A program made the position numbers and the translations under genes. Shown here piece by piece: positions 61,346-64,000 of a stretch of 64,000 nucleotides of DNA; the stretch's first letter is position 1, and every line of letters begins with the position of its first letter. The notes beneath the pieces were generated by a model. It was not told the origin of the DNA, searched no databases, and worked only from the letters and a program-made list of their open reading frames with translations. Origin of the DNA: Rhodococcoides corynebacterioides NBRC 14404. Lineage in GTDB: Bacteria > Actinomycetota > Actinomycetes > Mycobacteriales > Mycobacteriaceae. The stretch is taken from NCBI RefSeq assembly GCF_001894765.1, contig NZ_BCWV01000002.1:372001-436000 (forward strand), read 5' to 3'.

Positions 61346-61795
61346 ATGTCAGTCGAATTCGTGGATCTGGAGGAGACGTGGGTCGCGGGACTCCCCGTGC
61401 GGAGCCCGAAACGTGCCCTGGGATCGCTCTACGACACGAATCTCGAGCGTGCTTGGTCGGGAATCCTCAACCAGGACATCGGTGAACCACTCGGGTCGAT
61501 CTATACCGACTACGTTCCGGCGATCGGTTCCTACAGCACCCAGATCGTCGGTTATCGCACCGCGGCCGGGGATGTGCGCGACGGACACGTGGTGGCTCGA
61601 ATTCCTGCCGGAACGTATGCCAAGTTCTCGGCCGTCGGCAATTTTCCGCGGGTTCTGACAACCATTTGGAAGGACATTTCGCACGCCGAGGACAACCGTT
61701 CTTTTCGACGCGCGTTCACCGGTGAATTCGAGGTGTACCCGCACGCGTACAAGATCGAGATGTTCGTCCCCGTCGACACCTCCGGAGTCCGGTGA
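61346..61795 (+). CDS. GyrI-like/effector-binding domain protein (first of two)
   Basis: 149 residues from ATG 61346, GGGAG eight bases upstream. The fold is that of a stand-alone GyrI-like small-molecule binding domain: IYTDYVPAIGSYSTQIVGYR, DGHVVARIPAGTYAKFSAVG, and FEVYPHAYKIEMFVPVD. The family includes AraC/MerR effector domains and enzymes that hydrolyse electrophiles. It overlaps the next, similar gene by four bases. Confidence 0.82.
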   Translation: MSVEFVDLEETWVAGLPVRSPKRALGSLYDTNLERAWSGILNQDIGEPLGSIYTDYVPAIGSYSTQIVGYRTAAGDVRDGHVVARIPAGTYAKFSAVGNFPRVLTTIWKDISHAEDNRSFRRAFTGEFEVYPHAYKIEMFVPVDTSGVR

Positions 61796-62232
61796 TGGCG
61801 TTCCGTCTGGTGGCGCGGCCGACCACGATCGTCGCCGGGTTGGTCGCGCCGGGTGTCGAGCCCGGTCCGGAGAACAGCGCGAGTGATCTGGTGACGTTCC
61901 TCCGCGAACGCATTCGTGAGCGCGAGCCGGCGGGGAGCGACATCTGGACGGTGTATCTGCCCGACCAGCGCGGCGTGTTCAACGTGGTGGTCGGTATCCC
62001 GCGGGCCGAGGTGGGGGACGTGCCGGTGGGCGACGTGTTCGTCACCGTGCCCGCCGGCGCGTTCGCGGTCTTCGAGGCGTCGATGACCCTGCCCGACCGC
62101 ACCGAGGACGCATGGTCGCAGGTCGAGGAGGCCGTCGCCGACGGTGGCGTGACGCGCGCCGGCGGGCCGGAATTCGAGTGTCTGGCGGCGGACGGCAACG
62201 TGGAGATCTTCGTGTCCGTTCTGTTACGGTAG
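61792..62232 (+). CDS. GyrI-like/effector-binding domain protein (second of two)
   Basis: 146 residues, GTG 61792 or ATG 61795 (the ATG overlaps the preceding stop). It has the same layout as its neighbour: IWTVYLPDQRGVFNVVVGIP, VGDVFVTVPAGAFAVFEASM, EFECLAADGNVEIFVSVLLR. A tandem duplication that has diverged is likely. No catalytic or DNA-binding part is fused, so the two may act as a heterodimer. Confidence 0.8.
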   Translation: MMAFRLVARPTTIVAGLVAPGVEPGPENSASDLVTFLRERIREREPAGSDIWTVYLPDQRGVFNVVVGIPRAEVGDVPVGDVFVTVPAGAFAVFEASMTLPDRTEDAWSQVEEAVADGGVTRAGGPEFECLAADGNVEIFVSVLLR

Positions 62233-62385
62233 CCGTCCTTCCGCTCGGAGAACCTCGCTCGATTCGGAATTCGATCGTCGATCCGACGGCGTGTTCGATT
62301 TATCGCGATGAATCGGTACGAACGATTGTTTTCCGCCGATCGCCGTTGTGATGCGATCCAGTGTTCCATTCATGATCCGTGATTC

Positions 62386-62412
62386 TCGGACTGTTGTGCC
62401 TAAACTGTCCGA
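62386..62412. promoter_or_regulatory. Candidate operator and -10 of the TetR-family gene
   Basis: An inverted repeat TCGGAC-N15-GTCCGA lies at 62386-62412, with TAAACT (62401-62406), a TANNNT -10, between its arms. The location suits autoregulation of the downstream regulator gene, 93 bases away. Confidence 0.45.
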
Positions 62413-62504
62413 ACGCGGCGTCGGGCCGCGAGCAGAACGTTCGCTCCGGGATCGACGCGAGCTTCGCTCTGATGATGGACGCGAGCCCAGTGGGGAGACG
62501 GAAG

Positions 62505-63188
62505 ATGGTCAGGCAACTTCGTGCAGAGGCGACACGGTCGGCGGCGCTGCGAGCGGCGGCCGATCTGTTCCTCCGCGTCGGTCACGCCACCGCGACGCTC
62601 AGCCAGGTCTCGGCCGAATCGGGAGTGACCAAGGGCGCGCTGTACTTCCACTTCGCCTCCAAGGAAGAGCTGGCCCGCGCGCTGGTCGACGAGGGCCGCG
62701 AGCGCGTGACCGCCGCGTGCTCCGGCATGGTCGACAGCCGTTCTCCCGCACTCGAATCCGTCATCGGTATCACGTACTCGGTTCTCGACCTGGCCAACAC
62801 GGACAACCTGGTCCGCATCATGTACCGACTCCAGCTCGAGGTGGACGCACCGGATCCCAGCCGCGGCAGCGTCTTCGCCACGTGGCAGAACATCTTCTCC
62901 CACCTCTTCGAGCGGGCCATCGAGCACGGCGACGTCATCGACTCGCTGGACGCGGAGACAGCGTCGTGCCTCGTGTCCGAGATGCTCAGCGGTGTTCTCA
63001 TGGTCGCCGAGGGCACGGCCCGCCTGGACGGCGCCGCCGTCCGCATGGAGCAGGTCTGGCACACCATCCTGCCCTCGCTGGTGCCGCCGGCGAAGCTGCC
63101 GTACTTCCGTGAGTTCGCTTCGCGCAGCCTGTCGAGCTTCGTCCGTCGCCAGGAAGACGCCCGCGCGGAGGCCGACGCCCGAAGCTGA
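62505..63188 (+). CDS. TetR-family regulator, ScbR/gamma-butyrolactone-receptor-like
   Basis: 227 residues from ATG 62505, GGAG eight bases upstream; in-frame ATGs upstream lack conservation-type sequence. The HTH, MVRQLRAEATRSAALRAAAD, LSQVSAESGVTKGALYFHFASKEELARAL, matches the ScbR branch of TetR proteins, which bind autoregulator lactones. The C-terminal ligand domain is helical. No lactone synthase is in the window, so the ligand is unknown. It may regulate itself. Confidence 0.87.
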   Translation: MVRQLRAEATRSAALRAAADLFLRVGHATATLSQVSAESGVTKGALYFHFASKEELARALVDEGRERVTAACSGMVDSRSPALESVIGITYSVLDLANTDNLVRIMYRLQLEVDAPDPSRGSVFATWQNIFSHLFERAIEHGDVIDSLDAETASCLVSEMLSGVLMVAEGTARLDGAAVRMEQVWHTILPSLVPPAKLPYFREFASRSLSSFVRRQEDARAEADARS

Positions 63189-63321
63189 CGTCCTTCGGGT
63201 CGTTCGTCACTGGCTCGTCCCGTATGCTGGCGCGCCCTGGTGTGACGGAGGACACTGAAAGCGGACGCCGATCACGGGCGTCTCGGCCCGAGGCCGTCGA
63301 ACACGCCGTCAGGAGGTCGTC

Positions 63322-63501
63322 GTGAAAACCACCGTCACCACGAACACCACACACCGAATGTCGGATGCGGAATTGCGCAAAGCCATCGCCGTCATGCAGT
63401 CCCGCGCCGACGACGCACGACGTCGCGGCGAGACCGAGGACGCCGACCGCATGGAGGCCACGGTGAACGAGTTCCGCGAGGACATGGCCACCCGGCTCTG
63501 A
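63322..63501 (+). CDS. Small helical protein, hypothetical
   Basis: 59 codons from GTG 63322, with AGGAGG five bases upstream (63311-63316). Highly charged and helical: RMSDAELRKAIAVMQSRADD, ARRRGETEDADRMEATVNEF, REDMATRL. No family recognised, but the strong ribosome site and coiled composition make it credible. Confidence 0.65.
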   Translation: MKTTVTTNTTHRMSDAELRKAIAVMQSRADDARRRGETEDADRMEATVNEFREDMATRL

Positions 63502-63517
63502 CCCCGGGCGCGAGTTG

Positions 63518-64000
63518 TCAGCTCGGCCCGAAGCGTTCCGTGCGAATTCTGCCGGGGGCGTGCCCGCGGTCGACGAGCATGTCCGCGACCGCGTCGACGA
63601 AGCTCGTCGGGCCGCACACGTAGCAGTCGGGCTCGAACTCGGCCGGCCACCCGTGGGCGTCGAGATCCGCCGCCTGGATGCGCCCCACGGGTCGACGGGA
63701 CGCGACCGGTGCGCGACGGGTGTGGATCAGGGTGACGTCCACTCCCGGGTGCGGGTGCGCCCACTCGTCGGCGTAGTACACCTCCGCCGGTTCGCGGACC
63801 GAGTAGAGCACCCGGAACGGCACCGCCGTCGTGCGGGCGCGGACCATCGCGCGCAGCGGGACGATGCCCGATCCGCCGCCCACCAGCAGCACCGGCGGCG
63901 ACGGCGGCCCGGTGGGCGCCGCGGGACGCCACACGAACCAGCGCCCGATGGGCCCGCGGACCTCGACTCGGTCGCCCGGTTCCAGCGACGACGTGAGATA
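63518..64000 (-). CDS. Ferredoxin-reductase-type FAD/NAD(P) oxidoreductase, C-terminal part (truncated by window edge)
   Basis: 161 codons run from the right window edge to the stop at 63518. RGPIGRWFVW is the end of the FAD domain; LLVGGGSGIVPLRAMVRA is the NAD(P)-binding loop; CYVCGPTSFVDAVADMLVDR with CGPTSF closes the FNR-like module. There is no 2Fe-2S domain at this C-terminus. The N-terminal domains lie outside the window, so electron partner and substrate cannot be told. Confidence 0.88.
   Translation of the reverse strand, partial: YLTSSLEPGDRVEVRGPIGRWFVWRPAAPTGPPSPPVLLVGGGSGIVPLRAMVRARTTAVPFRVLYSVREPAEVYYADEWAHPHPGVDVTLIHTRRAPVASRRPVGRIQAADLDAHGWPAEFEPDCYVCGPTSFVDAVADMLVDRGHAPGRIRTERFGPS

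Overview
High-GC actinobacterial chromosome, most likely Rhodococcus/Rhodococcoides or a close mycolic-acid relative. The evidence is an MspA-type porin, a mycothiol-type arsenate reductase, a DUF222/HNH protein, and gene order that follows Mycobacterium tuberculosis (Mtb) in two blocks. These genus and synteny calls come from recognised proteins and recalled gene order; no search was run.

Layout. 1-12030: conserved block matching Mtb Rv0950c-Rv0957: M23 peptidase (cut by the window edge), a membrane protein, sucC-sucD, a sulfone-utilisation pair (sfnC-like, sfnG), the 34-kDa antigen homologue, PerM, purN, purH. 12043-16512: accessory insert with an arsR-acr3-arsC operon, a DUF222/HNH gene bracketed by a 32-bp direct repeat, and a helical-repeat protein. 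16509-20813: glutathione peroxidase, a small membrane protein, and the MoxR ATPase/VWA pair (Rv0958-Rv0959). 20815-22310: lipoprotein and AEC permease. 22331-25103: zinc-starvation island with a divergent promoter carrying two near-identical Zur boxes; rpmB-rpmG-rpsN-rpsR run left and mrf-rpmE-rpmF run right, all zinc-independent ribosomal paralogues. 25154-31264: KhtT/KhtU-type antiporter, DUF1992 protein, hybrid kinase with ANTAR output, zwf. 31308-43689: leftward exopolysaccharide locus with sugar transferase, Wzy, Wzx, three GT4 enzymes, a Wzz-like co-polymerase, an acyltransferase and a lipoprotein lipase, preceded by an RHH-GAF fusion protein. 43766-46666: a glycosidase-like protein lacking its nucleophile, two small ORFs and a secreted lipase. 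46746-59415: second conserved block (Mtb Rv0981-Rv0996): mprA-mprB-pepD-moaB2, a porin, mscL, SAF protein, FmdB protein, 5-FTHF cyclo-ligase, galU-glp-rimJ-glpR. 59487-64000: tRNA-Ala(CGC), CGNR regulator, EamA permease, two GyrI-like proteins, a TetR/ScbR-type regulator, a 59-aa protein, and an oxidoreductase cut by the window edge.

How the genes work together. Zinc limitation should derepress both arms of the Zur island and swap ribosomal proteins. MprAB probably controls itself and the envelope protease PepD through TCTCAG-type repeats. GalU supplies UDP-glucose, which could feed the polysaccharide locus. PerM, Glp and GlpR link the two conserved blocks to cell division. Many genes lack a Shine-Dalgarno sequence and instead have a TANNNT -10 hexamer 6-8 bases before the start codon, indicating leaderless mRNAs; this was used to choose several starts.
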